Under the pieces are notes generated by a model, which saw only the letters and a program-made list of their open reading frames with translations, did no database searches and was not told the origin of the DNA. DNA of 15,617 nucleotides. Source: Clostridia bacterium. Lineage in GTDB: Bacteria > Bacillota > Clostridia > UMGS1883. The stretch covers positions 1-15,617 of the forward strand of contig CAAGBE010000103.1 in assembly GCA_900768005.1 (NCBI GenBank), given 5' to 3'. Made by a program: the position numbers and the translations under genes. This document shows, piece by piece, positions 1-6,698 of the stretch (positions are counted from its first letter, which is position 1; every line of letters starts with the position of its first letter).

Positions 1-171
1 TACGGGTTTAAGACCGTCACGCACGTCGGGGAGTGCACGGCTTACGATAACGCTCATCGCATAATCTATGAAAGCCTCTTTCATTCTGTCTTCAATATCA
101 ATATTTACAATGGTTTGGGTATCGAAGTATTCCTCGAAATGTGAATCTTCGTATTTTTTATTTTTGGCCAT
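1..171 (-). CDS. gyrA: DNA gyrase subunit A, N-terminal fragment (cut by window edge)
   Basis: The first 57 codons of GyrA are present, and the rest lies beyond base 1. GyrA is the breakage-reunion subunit of the A2B2 gyrase, which introduces negative supercoils ahead of replication forks. After a short polar leader of about 28 residues the sequence reads MKEAFIDYAMSVIVSRALPD, then VRDGLKPV, the family's near-invariant N-terminal block that precedes the catalytic-tyrosine domain. The catalytic Tyr itself is outside the window. The ATG at 169-171 has an AAGGAA-type ribosome binding site about 9 bases upstream. The gene starts 20 bases after gyrB stops, on the same strand, so the two subunits are very probably co-transcribed. 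The leader MAKNKKYEDSHFEEYFDTQT is longer than in B. subtilis GyrA. Confidence 0.97.
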   Translation of the reverse strand, partial: MAKNKKYEDSHFEEYFDTQTIVNIDIEDRMKEAFIDYAMSVIVSRALPDVRDGLKPV

Positions 172-191
172 ATCTTTTATTTCCTTTCCGC

Positions 192-2129
192 TTATACGTC
201 CAAATTAGTAACGTATTGTGCGTTGTCTTCGATGAATTGTCTTCTGGGCTCTACCTCGTCACCCATCAGGATGCTGAAAATTTCGTCTGCTTTCTGTGCA
301 TCCTCCAATGTAACCTTGAGGAGAATTCTGTTTTTGGGGTCCATTGTTGTTTCCCAGAGTTCGTCGGGGTCCATTTCACCAAGACCTTTGTAACGGCTGA
401 TGTCAACCTTTGCATTTGCATCACCGTTTTTCAGTTCTTCGCTTATTCTGTCGCGTTCCTCGTCGCTGAATGCTACTTCACTTCTCTTACCGCGGCTTAC
501 CTTATAAAGAGGGGGTTTTGCAAGGTAAATATGGCCTGTTTCGACAAGCTCTCTCATAAATCTGAAGAAGAAAGTAAGAAGAAGTGTCTGAATATGCGCA
601 CCGTCAACGTCGGCATCCGCCATAATAATTACTTTGTCGTAACGGAGCTTTTCAATATTGAATTCTCCGCCGATTCCCGTACCCAATGCCTGAATAACGG
701 GTGTCAGCTTATCATTTCCGTAAACCTTGTCTTCTCTCGCCTTTTCAACATTCAGCATCTTACCCCAGAGAGGGAGAATTGCCTGATATTTACTGTCGCG
801 TCCGCTTTTTGCACTACCGCCCGCACTATCACCCTCGACAATATAAATTTCCGTCATAGTGGGGTCTTTTACGATACAGTCGGTAAGTTTACCGGGAAGT
901 GTGGAGGAGCCGAGAGGTGTTTTTCTGGTTGCTTCTCTTGCTCTTCTTGCAGCAAGTCTTGCACGGGATGCCATAAGTGCCTTTTCTATAATTGCTTTAC
1001 CAACATTCGGGTTTTCCTCAAGGAAATCTGCAAGCTTTTCACGGAGCATATTTTCAACAAGTCCGCGGATTTCACTGTTACCCAGCTTTGTCTTTGTCTG
1101 TCCCTCAAACTGCGGCTCTTCAAGTTTAACGGAAATTACGGCAACAAGACCCTCACGGGCATCTTCACCTGTTAATTCCTCGTTATCCTTTATAAGCTTG
1201 TACTTCTTTCCGTATTCAACAAGTACCTTTGTAAGTGCTGCCTTGAAGCCTGTTTCGTGAGTACCGCCCTCGGTAGTTGAAATATTATTTGCAAATGACT
1301 CAATAATTTCGTCATAACCGTTGTTCCACTGGAGAGCAACCTCTGCCATTGAGCCGTTTTTCTCACCACTTACATAAATTACTTCGGGATGTATTTCCTC
1401 GAGAGTATCTTTTCTTGATTTTTTGTCGTTTAATATATATGAAACGAAGTTCTTTATACCGCCGTCATAATGCAATATTTCTTCTTTCTTATCTTCACGG
1501 TCGTCCTTGAAAATTATCTTTATACCGCCGTTAAGAAACGCCTGCTCACGAAGTCTTTTTAAAAGAACATCATAGTCATAAACTGTTTCTTCAAAGATTT
1601 CACCGTCTGCCCAGAATGTTACCTGAGTCCCTGTTTTATCGGTTTTTCCGATTGTGTGTACTTCGCCGTCGGGAACGCCTCTCTTATAGCTCTGAAACCA
1701 CACATTTTCACCGTCGTGTACTTCTACCTCAAGCTTTGTGGAAAGAGCATTAACAACAGATGCACCAACACCGTGAAGACCGCCCGAAACCTTGTATCCG
1801 CCGCCGCCGAACTTACCGCCTGCGTGAAGAACGGTGAAAATAACGTCGATTGTGGAAATACCCATTTTGGGATGAATTCCGTGGGGCATACCACGGCCGT
1901 TATCCTTTACGGTTACGGAATGGTCTGCGTTTAAGGTTACATTAATTTCTGTACAGTAACCTGCCAAAGCTTCGTCAATACTGTTATCCACAATTTCGTA
2001 AACAAGGTGATGAAGACCCCTTGCCGAGGTTGAGCCGATGTACATACCGGGTCTTTTTCTTACGGCTTCAAGACCTTCCAATACCTGTATTTGAGTTTCG
2101 TCATAGGAAGTGTTAATTTTCTGTTCCAA
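192..2129 (-). CDS. gyrB: DNA gyrase subunit B
   Basis: GyrB is the ATPase and TOPRIM subunit of gyrase. The protein is 645 aa from the TTG start chosen here (B. subtilis GyrB is about 640). Counting from the ATG three codons upstream, the GHKL ATPase motifs are DNSIDEALAGY (51-61), NGRGMP (80-85) and the glycine-rich lid GGKFGGGGYKVSGGLHGVG (107-125). The QTK loop lysine is in QTKTKLGN (347-354). The TOPRIM motifs are EGDSAGGSAK (435-444) and DADVDGAHI (508-516), and the C-terminal YKGLGEMDPDELW is at 583-595. Start choice: AAAGGA lies directly against the ATG at 2136-2138, which is too close, but 9 bases before the TTG at 2127-2129. From the TTG the protein begins EQKINTSYDETQIQVLEGLE, matching the usual MEQ...YDE...QIQVLEGLE start. 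It overlaps remB by 17 bases and is followed by gyrA. Confidence 0.98.
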   Translation of the reverse strand: MEQKINTSYDETQIQVLEGLEAVRKRPGMYIGSTSARGLHHLVYEIVDNSIDEALAGYCTEINVTLNADHSVTVKDNGRGMPHGIHPKMGISTIDVIFTVLHAGGKFGGGGYKVSGGLHGVGASVVNALSTKLEVEVHDGENVWFQSYKRGVPDGEVHTIGKTDKTGTQVTFWADGEIFEETVYDYDVLLKRLREQAFLNGGIKIIFKDDREDKKEEILHYDGGIKNFVSYILNDKKSRKDTLEEIHPEVIYVSGEKNGSMAEVALQWNNGYDEIIESFANNISTTEGGTHETGFKAALTKVLVEYGKKYKLIKDNEELTGEDAREGLVAVISVKLEEPQFEGQTKTKLGNSEIRGLVENMLREKLADFLEENPNVGKAIIEKALMASRARLAARRAREATRKTPLGSSTLPGKLTDCIVKDPTMTEIYIVEGDSAGGSAKSGRDSKYQAILPLWGKMLNVEKAREDKVYGNDKLTPVIQALGTGIGGEFNIEKLRYDKVIIMADADVDGAHIQTLLLTFFFRFMRELVETGHIYLAKPPLYKVSRGKRSEVAFSDEERDRISEELKNGDANAKVDISRYKGLGEMDPDELWETTMDPKNRILLKVTLEDAQKADEIFSILMGDEVEPRRQFIEDNAQYVTNLDV

Positions 2130-2385
2130 ATGAGTCATTCCTTTCTGCTCTTTTCTGTAGTGTCTGGGTAGAAATATTGGTAAATACTACTTTTTCACCG
2201 TTTTTTCTATCTTCCAGAATGTATGTTTTAGGGATTTCGTATCCTACATATTCTGTGTTTCCCTTTTTCTCGTTGATACGAAGAAATTCCCGTGTTTTTT
2301 TACTGACGGAGGTATGCTCCAAATCAAAAATTCCTATTATATTCTTTTTTGATATTACCTTTCCCTCACCTATATGAAGAAACAT
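2113..2385 (-). CDS. remB: RemB/YaaB, DUF370 (RemA-family) DNA-binding regulator
   Basis: This 90-aa protein starts MFLHIGEGKVISKKNIIGIFDLEHTS, the recognisable DUF370 beginning (a short beta-rich region carrying the 'hIGxGxxV' and 'IIgIFD' patterns). The family includes RemA and RemB of B. subtilis, which affect extracellular-matrix gene expression; RemA is a DNA-binding activator. In B. subtilis the paralog yaaB/remB sits in the same place between recF and gyrB, and this synteny supports the name. AAGGTG lies 7 bases before the ATG. Spacing is one base after the recF stop, and the 3' end overlaps gyrB. Assignment to the family is firm. A biofilm role in this organism is inference, and the conserved link with recF and gyrB suggests some other or additional role. 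Confidence 0.85.
   Translation of the reverse strand: MFLHIGEGKVISKKNIIGIFDLEHTSVSKKTREFLRINEKKGNTEYVGYEIPKTYILEDRKNGEKVVFTNISTQTLQKRAERNDSFGTEN
2127..2144 (-). promoter_or_regulatory. Ribosome binding site that decides the gyrB start
   Basis: On the minus strand AAAGGA (2144-2139) is followed by ATGACTCAT and then TTG. Spacing is 0 bases to the ATG and 9 bases to the TTG. The TTG is therefore the better-placed initiator. The site lies inside the last codons of remB, implying translational coupling. Confidence 0.6.
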
Positions 2386-2386
2386 T

Positions 2387-3442
2387 TTAAAACACCTTTT
2401 TACCGTCTTTTATTTCTATAATATTTACATTATCGTTAAAGTAATTTTCAATATCCGTGCAGGTTATTATAATCTGTTTTCCCTTAATTTTCGATATTAA
2501 AAACTCACGTCTTGATTTATCAAGTTCACTTAAAATATCGTCAAGAAGCATTACGGGATATTCGCCCGTTTCTTCTTTAATTATTTCCGTTTCTGCGAGT
2601 TTAAGACTTAAAACTGCAGTTCTAATCTGTCCCTGACTTGCATAATTTTTTGCAAGCTTGCCGTTTATGAAAATATCAATATCATCACGGTGAACACCTA
2701 CCATACAAAAGAGGTTTTCTTTCTCTTTTTCCTTGTATTCAATAAGCTTTTCAAGGTAATTTTCCTTTAATTTAACAGACGGGTTATAAATAAGGGAAAG
2801 CTCCTCTTTTCCGCCGGAAATTTCATTTTGAATTTCTCTGGCTTTCTGGTTTATTCTTTCTATATAGCTTTGCCGAAGTGTCATTATCCTGCTTCCCGTT
2901 TCGGCTAATTTTTCATTCCATATGTCCAAGGTTTCGTACTGTCTTGATTTTAAAAGAGCAGTTTTCTGTGCCAGAATATTTCTGTATTTTATAAGTTCTT
3001 TTATAAGCCCAGGCCGAAGTGGCATAATTGAACTGTCACAAAATTTACGCCTTACCTCAGGCATTCCTTTTATAATTCCCATTTCATCGGGAGTGAAAAG
3101 AACACATATAAAATTACCGAGGAGCTGACTTGTTTTTTTAAGTTCAATCTCGTTTATATATATTTCTTTTCTTTTTCCGCTTAAAAATTTTATATCACTT
3201 TCAAGCTTTCTTTCACGGTTTTCAAAAGAAAGAGAAATCCTCGCTTCCTTTTCCCCGTCTTTTATAACTTCTTTTCCGCCCGAGCGAAAGCTCCTGCCGT
3301 ATGAAAAATAATATACAGCTTCAAGTATGTTTGTTTTTCCCATACCGTTTTCACCGTGTATTATATTTACACCGTCAGAAAAGGATATATTTTCATATTC
3401 ATAATTTCTGAAATTATAAAGTTCTAAATTTGAGGCTTTCAT
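2387..3442 (-). CDS. recF: DNA replication/repair protein RecF
   Basis: RecF is an SMC-like ABC ATPase that helps load RecA at single-strand gaps, with RecO and RecR. At 351 aa it is near or slightly below the usual 360-375. Visible motifs: N-terminal LELYNFRNYE, Walker A GENGMGKT (30-37) followed by NILEAVYYFSYGRSFR, the GVHRDD block (249-254; commonly GPHRDD), the ABC signature region ASQGQIRTAVLSLKLAE (268-284), and Walker B with D-loop MLLDDILSELD (298-308). The region between about 140 and 245 is the helical/coiled arm, rich in K and E. The ATG overlaps the yaaA stop as ATGA, and no strong ribosome binding site sits at normal distance, so translation is probably coupled to yaaA. Position between yaaA and remB is standard for Firmicutes. 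Confidence 0.97.
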   Translation of the reverse strand: MKASNLELYNFRNYEYENISFSDGVNIIHGENGMGKTNILEAVYYFSYGRSFRSGGKEVIKDGEKEARISLSFENRERKLESDIKFLSGKRKEIYINEIELKKTSQLLGNFICVLFTPDEMGIIKGMPEVRRKFCDSSIMPLRPGLIKELIKYRNILAQKTALLKSRQYETLDIWNEKLAETGSRIMTLRQSYIERINQKAREIQNEISGGKEELSLIYNPSVKLKENYLEKLIEYKEKEKENLFCMVGVHRDDIDIFINGKLAKNYASQGQIRTAVLSLKLAETEIIKEETGEYPVMLLDDILSELDKSRREFLISKIKGKQIIITCTDIENYFNDNVNIIEIKDGKKVF

Positions 3443-3645
3443 CCTATTTCAAATTCCTCATCATCTATTTTAAATATATCGCCTTTATAAAGCTTTCTGC
3501 CCCGTCTGAGCTCTTTTTCGCCATTGACGGTAATTAAACCCTCTAAAACCATTTCCTTGGCGTGTGCGCCGTTTTCAGCGATTCCAGAGTATTTTAAAGC
3601 AGAGTCAAGCTTTATATATTCTGTTGTTATTTCAATTTTTTCCAT
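3439..3645 (-). CDS. yaaA: S4-domain RNA-binding protein YaaA (RlbA family)
   Basis: This 68-aa protein is essentially one S4 RNA-binding domain: YIKLDSALKYSGIAENGAHAKEMVLEGLITVNGE, then basic LRRGRKLYKGD and an acidic end. The pattern of a helix, a G-A/G-A turn and 'V(L)EGLITVNGE' is typical of S4. The gene between dnaN and recF in many Firmicutes is yaaA, proposed to act in ribosome assembly; it is unrelated to the E. coli peroxide-stress YaaA. AGAGG lies 7 bases before the ATG. The stop overlaps the recF start by four bases. Upstream lies the hairpin array separating it from dnaN. Family call is firm, exact RNA target unknown. Confidence 0.88.
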   Translation of the reverse strand: MEKIEITTEYIKLDSALKYSGIAENGAHAKEMVLEGLITVNGEKELRRGRKLYKGDIFKIDDEEFEIG

Positions 3646-3670
3646 AATATAGCCTCTTTTAAAGGGGATT

Positions 3671-3843
3671 GTTAAGGGGACATCCCCTTAACATATAATT
3701 CTGTTAAAAACGGGGGCGTGTACCTCGTTTTTAACTCCTTACAGGGGCTACCGCGGTGAGCGGTGCGCGAGCGAAAGCCCCTTTTCTCGAAGCGAAATAT
3801 TTTCGCAGAAACTTTTCGCTTCGAAAGGATGGCGTTGCCATCC
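3671..3843. repeat. Run of five hairpins between dnaN and yaaA, possible intergenic repeat element
   Basis: Five inverted repeats fill this gap almost without spacers. (1) GTTAAGGGGA / TCCCCTTAAC at 3671-3680 and 3683-3692. (2) GTTAAAAACG / CGTTTTTAAC at 3703-3712 and 3726-3735, extendable inward. (3) GGGGCT / AGCCCC at 3744-3749 and 3776-3781, with an ACCGC/GCGGT pair inside. (4) TCGAAGCGAAA / TTTCGCTTCGA at 3787-3797 and 3814-3824. (5) GGATGGC / GCCATCC at 3827-3833 and 3837-3843, starting 4 bases after the dnaN stop. The centre is clearly more GC-rich than its surroundings. The minus-strand reading frame through it (3672-3881) shows no family pattern and overlaps the dnaN end, so I do not call a gene. 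It may be a dispersed non-coding repeat, or an RNA processing or attenuation region in the dnaN-yaaA transcript. Confidence 0.6.
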
Positions 3844-3847
3844 GCTT

Positions 3848-4948
3848 TTATATGCGAACAGGAAGTACCATAAACAGGCAACTTTCGTCATCAACAGAGT
3901 TAATAATAAGGGGATTAAAGGGAGAATTCATTTTAAGCTCAATCTCGTCACCCTCACACCTTGAAACGGCATCGTGAAGATATTTGTAGTTAAATCCTAT
4001 TTCAAGGCTTTCACCGTAGTAATCACATTCTACAATGTCATTTACCTTACCGAGAACTGTTTCACAGCTTATAATAATCTTTCCGTCTTCAAATTTGAAG
4101 CGTACGCAGTTTTTGCTTACCTCATCAATAATAGGCTCTACTCTTTCAATAGCCTTATTAAAAGCGTAACAATCGGTTTTAACAACATATTTTGATTCAG
4201 AGGGGATTGTGTTACGGTAGGAGAAAAATTCACCCTCTATAAGACGGGAGGTGATTGTAATACCCTCACCCTCTATAAGAGCATAGTTTTCGCTGAAAGC
4301 TATGTTTATATCTTCATCTTTCTTACCGCTTATTATTTTTGAAATTTCGCTCTGTGTTTTGCCTGGAATAATGAATTTTGAATCGTTATTTTCACCCGCA
4401 AGCTCCATTTTTGTAAGAGCAAGGCGGTATCCGTCAACTGCAACAACTGTAAGATTGCCGTTTTCTATTTCAAAAAGAGAGCCTGTTAATATCTTTCTTG
4501 CATTATCAAGAGAAACTGCAAAAAGAGTTTTTCCTATTATTTCACGGAGCTTTTCGCTGGAAATTTTGATACTGCTCTTTTTTGCAATCATAGGAGGCTG
4601 AGGAAATTCGTCTGCATTAAGACCTACAATCTTATAGTCTGCATTTTTGCAAACAATTGAAACATTATATTTATCGTTTGTTGTAACCTCACAAACATCC
4701 TCAGGAAGCTTTCTTACAATATCACTGAGCATCTTGGAATTTAAAACAATACTTCCTTCCTCACTTATGTTTGCAGAAATTGAGGTTTTGATTGAGATTT
4801 CAAGGTTGTTTGAAAGAAGTGTAAGTGTACCGCCCGTTGCAGTGAGAAGTATTCCCTCTAAATGAGGAATAGGACTTTTAACGGCAACTGCTTTTGAAAC
4901 AATATTTATAGCTTCCGAAAAAGCTTTTGTATCACAGAAAAATTTCAT
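3848..4948 (-). CDS. dnaN: DNA polymerase III subunit beta (sliding clamp)
   Basis: DnaN forms the dimeric ring that tethers DNA polymerase III to the template and recruits many repair proteins. The length of 366 aa is standard and fits three repeated clamp domains (about 1-120, 125-245 and 246-366). The N-terminus MKFFCDTKAFSEAINIVSKA, followed by LEGILLTATGGTLTLLSNNLEISI, is the expected first-domain pattern. LTGSLFEIENGNLTVVAVDGYRLAL marks domain 2, and the C-terminal MVLPVRI is the usual end of domain 3 near the protein-binding pocket. AAAGGA lies 10 bases before the ATG. It is preceded by dnaA on the same strand with a 190-base gap holding its own promoter, and followed by the hairpin array. 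Confidence 0.98.
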   Translation of the reverse strand: MKFFCDTKAFSEAINIVSKAVAVKSPIPHLEGILLTATGGTLTLLSNNLEISIKTSISANISEEGSIVLNSKMLSDIVRKLPEDVCEVTTNDKYNVSIVCKNADYKIVGLNADEFPQPPMIAKKSSIKISSEKLREIIGKTLFAVSLDNARKILTGSLFEIENGNLTVVAVDGYRLALTKMELAGENNDSKFIIPGKTQSEISKIISGKKDEDINIAFSENYALIEGEGITITSRLIEGEFFSYRNTIPSESKYVVKTDCYAFNKAIERVEPIIDEVSKNCVRFKFEDGKIIISCETVLGKVNDIVECDYYGESLEIGFNYKYLHDAVSRCEGDEIELKMNSPFNPLIINSVDDESCLFMVLPVRI

Positions 4949-4996
4949 TTTATTTTAATCCTTTCTCCTAATATATAATAAATATATATTTTATAA

Positions 4997-5025
4997 GTTA
5001 TAGTAGAGAGTGTTGAAACTGTTAA
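4997..5025 (-). promoter_or_regulatory. dnaN promoter (sigma-A type)
   Basis: On the minus strand TTAACA (5025-5020) and TATAAC (5002-4997) are separated by exactly 17 bases. Each box differs from consensus by one base. Transcription would start near 4990, about 40 bases before the dnaN ATG. The promoter overlaps the TAGTAG element and abuts the AT-rich stretch. Confidence 0.6.
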
Positions 5026-5115
5026 AAACAGGTCGGAGCCTCTTTATAAAGGCGGACAGGGCTGTTTATAAAAATGTTTACATTTTATAATAACTTTTTC
5101 TGTTTTTTAAGCCTG

Positions 5116-5131
5116 CCTGTTAATTAACAGG
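5116..5131. repeat. Perfect 16-bp palindrome just after dnaA
   Basis: CCTGTTAATTAACAGG is a perfect palindrome starting 8 bases after the dnaA stop in the minus-strand direction. No T-run follows on either strand, so it is not a standard intrinsic terminator. It contains TGTTAATTA (5118-5126), repeated directly at 5137-5145. The motif is one base from the TGTTAATAA boxes upstream of dnaA. It may be a protein-binding site. Confidence 0.45.
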
Positions 5132-5138
5132 AATTGTG

Positions 5139-6434
5139 TTAATTACTTCCCTTTATGTCATTTATAAGACCCTCAACATTGAATCTGAATGCTTCATCAT
5201 TTTCCATCATATTTGTAACTGTTTTGATTGCATAAATGATAGTTGAATGGTCCTTTCCTATAACGGAGCCTATTTTCGGATAAGAATAATTAGTAAGCTC
5301 TTTTATAATATACATTGAAACCTGCCTTGCAAGGGCAATTGCCTTTGTCCTCTTGTCGCTGTATATATCCTCTTTTTTAACTCCGTAGAATTTTGCACAG
5401 GTTTCAATTATATTTTCTGGAGTTATTTCGTTCTCGCTCATTTTAGAGTATTCACTCAGTATTTCCATAACCATATCGAGGGTTATTTCTTTATTAAGAA
5501 GAGAACGGTATGCAACAACACGGTTAAAAATCCCTTCAAGTTCACGAATATTAGAGGGAACTCTTTCTGCTATAAATTCGATTATTTCATCTGAAATTAT
5601 AACATTGTCATCCTGCGCCTTTTTACGGAGAATTGCCATTCTGGTTTCATAATCCGGCGGATGAATTTCACATACAAGCCCCCATCCGAAACGGCTCTTT
5701 AACCTTTCGGGCAGAGTTTTCATTTCAGCCGGAGGACGGTCGCTTGTAATAACAATCTGTTTATTAGCCTCGTGAAGAGCGTTAAAGGTATGGAAAAATT
5801 CCTCCTCGGTATTTGTTTTTCCTGCAATAAACTGAATGTCGTCAATAAGAAGAACATCAATATTTCTGTATTTATCACGAAATTCCTGATTTCTGTTATC
5901 CTTAATTGAATTTATAAGCTCATTGGTAAACTGTTCTGCAGTAGTAAAAAAGATGTTTGCATCGGGATTATCCTTTTTTATGTAGTTACCGATAGCGTGC
6001 ATAAGATGTGTTTTTCCAAGTCCCACTCCGCCGTGAAGAAAGAGGGGATTGTACGCATATGCAGGAACTTCCGCAACTGCAAGTGATGCACTCTGTGCAA
6101 AACGGTTTGAATTACCAACAACGAAATTATCGAAAGTAAATTTGTCATAAACAGAGGACGGAGTAAAACTCTTTCTCTCCTGAATAATTTCACCTACTAA
6201 AAACTCGACCTCGTAATTTTTGCCGGTAATTTCCGCCAAGGTGTTTTTTATAAGGTCATAGTAGCGTATCTGCACCATATTTTTAATTATTTCGGTTGTG
6301 ACAGAAAGTTTAAATGTTGTATCGGTCTTTTCAACAGGCTTAATATCCTTAATCCACGTGCTGTAACCTACAGGAGAAACCTCTTCCTCAAGGATAATTA
6401 AACATTCTGTCCAGATTCTCATTAAATCAGACAT
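5139..6434 (-). CDS. dnaA: Chromosomal replication initiator protein DnaA
   Basis: DnaA binds the origin boxes as an ATP-bound oligomer and melts the adjacent AT-rich DNA. The protein is 431 aa, slightly short because the linker (domain II, about residues 84-97) is very brief. Domain I begins MSDLMRIWTECLIILEEEVS. The AAA+ domain has YNPLFLHGGVGLGKTHLMHA with Walker A at 135-143, Walker B LLIDDIQF (195-202), sensor 1 ITSDRPP (229-235) and the arginine-finger region LKSRFGWGL (245-253). Domain IV carries the DnaA signature GKDHSTIIYAIKTV (393-406) that reads the boxes. AAAGGA lies 8 bases before the ATG. It is transcribed from a strong promoter at 6631-6659. Its transcribed leader runs through three DnaA-box-like sites, which would allow autoregulation. 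Confidence 0.99.
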   Translation of the reverse strand: MSDLMRIWTECLIILEEEVSPVGYSTWIKDIKPVEKTDTTFKLSVTTEIIKNMVQIRYYDLIKNTLAEITGKNYEVEFLVGEIIQERKSFTPSSVYDKFTFDNFVVGNSNRFAQSASLAVAEVPAYAYNPLFLHGGVGLGKTHLMHAIGNYIKKDNPDANIFFTTAEQFTNELINSIKDNRNQEFRDKYRNIDVLLIDDIQFIAGKTNTEEEFFHTFNALHEANKQIVITSDRPPAEMKTLPERLKSRFGWGLVCEIHPPDYETRMAILRKKAQDDNVIISDEIIEFIAERVPSNIRELEGIFNRVVAYRSLLNKEITLDMVMEILSEYSKMSENEITPENIIETCAKFYGVKKEDIYSDKRTKAIALARQVSMYIIKELTNYSYPKIGSVIGKDHSTIIYAIKTVTNMMENDEAFRFNVEGLINDIKGSN

Positions 6435-6471
6435 AATAACATTCCTTTTTTGTAAAAATTGTTAACAGGGT

Positions 6472-6565
6472 TGTTGATAACAGTTGTTAATAAGTTCCTT
6501 AAAAACGGAAAAAAAGGGGATAAAAGGTGTTTAAAACACATATTTTGACGAATAACTGTTAATAA
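6472..6565 (+). promoter_or_regulatory. DnaA-box cluster upstream of dnaA
   Basis: Three 9-mers fit TGTTRATAA, the complement of a TTATYAACA DnaA box: TGTTGATAA (6472-6480), TGTTAATAA (6485-6493) and TGTTAATAA (6557-6565). All have the same orientation, and the first two start 13 bases apart. A weaker TGTTAACAG is at 6460-6468. None is the canonical TTATCCACA; the variant with A at the sixth position is an inference for this species. Confidence 0.6.
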
Positions 6566-6630
6566 ATGCCCTATATTATAAATAAATATTAAATAAACAA
6601 TAAATAATTATTATTTTACTAATCTAATAT

Positions 6631-6659
6631 ATTATAACTTATATGGAGTCGGATTTCAA
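6631..6659 (-). promoter_or_regulatory. dnaA promoter (sigma-A type)
   Basis: On the minus strand TTGAAA (6659-6654) and a perfect TATAAT (6636-6631) are 17 bases apart. The predicted start near 6624 leaves a leader of about 190 bases before the dnaA ATG, running through the A/T block and all three DnaA boxes. Confidence 0.75.
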
Positions 6660-6698
6660 CACTTTTACACTCAAAATTTTAAAAATTTAAAAAAATTG

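Larger units (their letters stand above)
4949..5138. other. dnaA-dnaN intergenic origin segment (candidate unwinding region)
   Basis: The stretch 4966-5003 is almost pure A/T (ATATATAATAAATATATATT and onward) and is followed on the plus strand by TAGTAG (5001-5006). To the right lie weak DnaA-box-like 9-mers: TGTTGAAAC (5011-5019) and TGTTTATAA (5063-5071, matching TGTNNATAA). In B. subtilis the unwinding element is in this same gap, ordered dnaN, AT-rich region, DnaA-trio, GC-rich spacer, boxes, dnaA; the order here is the same. TTTATAAA-centred pairing at 5041-5052 and an imperfect TTATAAAA/TTTTATAA hairpin at about 5067-5091 are also present. Role as the unwinding site is inferred from position and composition. 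Confidence 0.5.

Noticed and set aside
141..1175. Long plus-strand open frame (344 codons) opposite gyrB
   Set aside because: It is the antisense of the conserved gyrB coding sequence. It is rich in Cys and Phe with no family pattern and no ribosome binding site.
3646..3692. TTAACA / TATATT pair upstream of yaaA as a promoter
   Set aside because: The -10-like TATATT directly abuts the yaaA ATG, which would put the transcript start inside the coding sequence, and the spacer is 18.
3671..3843. Inverted repeats as ends of an insertion sequence
   Set aside because: No transposase frame or remnant, and the repeats are local hairpins and not paired termini around a gene.
3672..3881. Minus-strand open frame of 69 codons through the hairpin array
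   Set aside because: It starts inside the conserved dnaN end, runs through five inverted repeats and shows no protein pattern. The inverted repeats explain the sequence better.
5116..5131. Palindrome after dnaA as a transcription terminator
   Set aside because: Short A/T-centred stem with no T-run on either strand.
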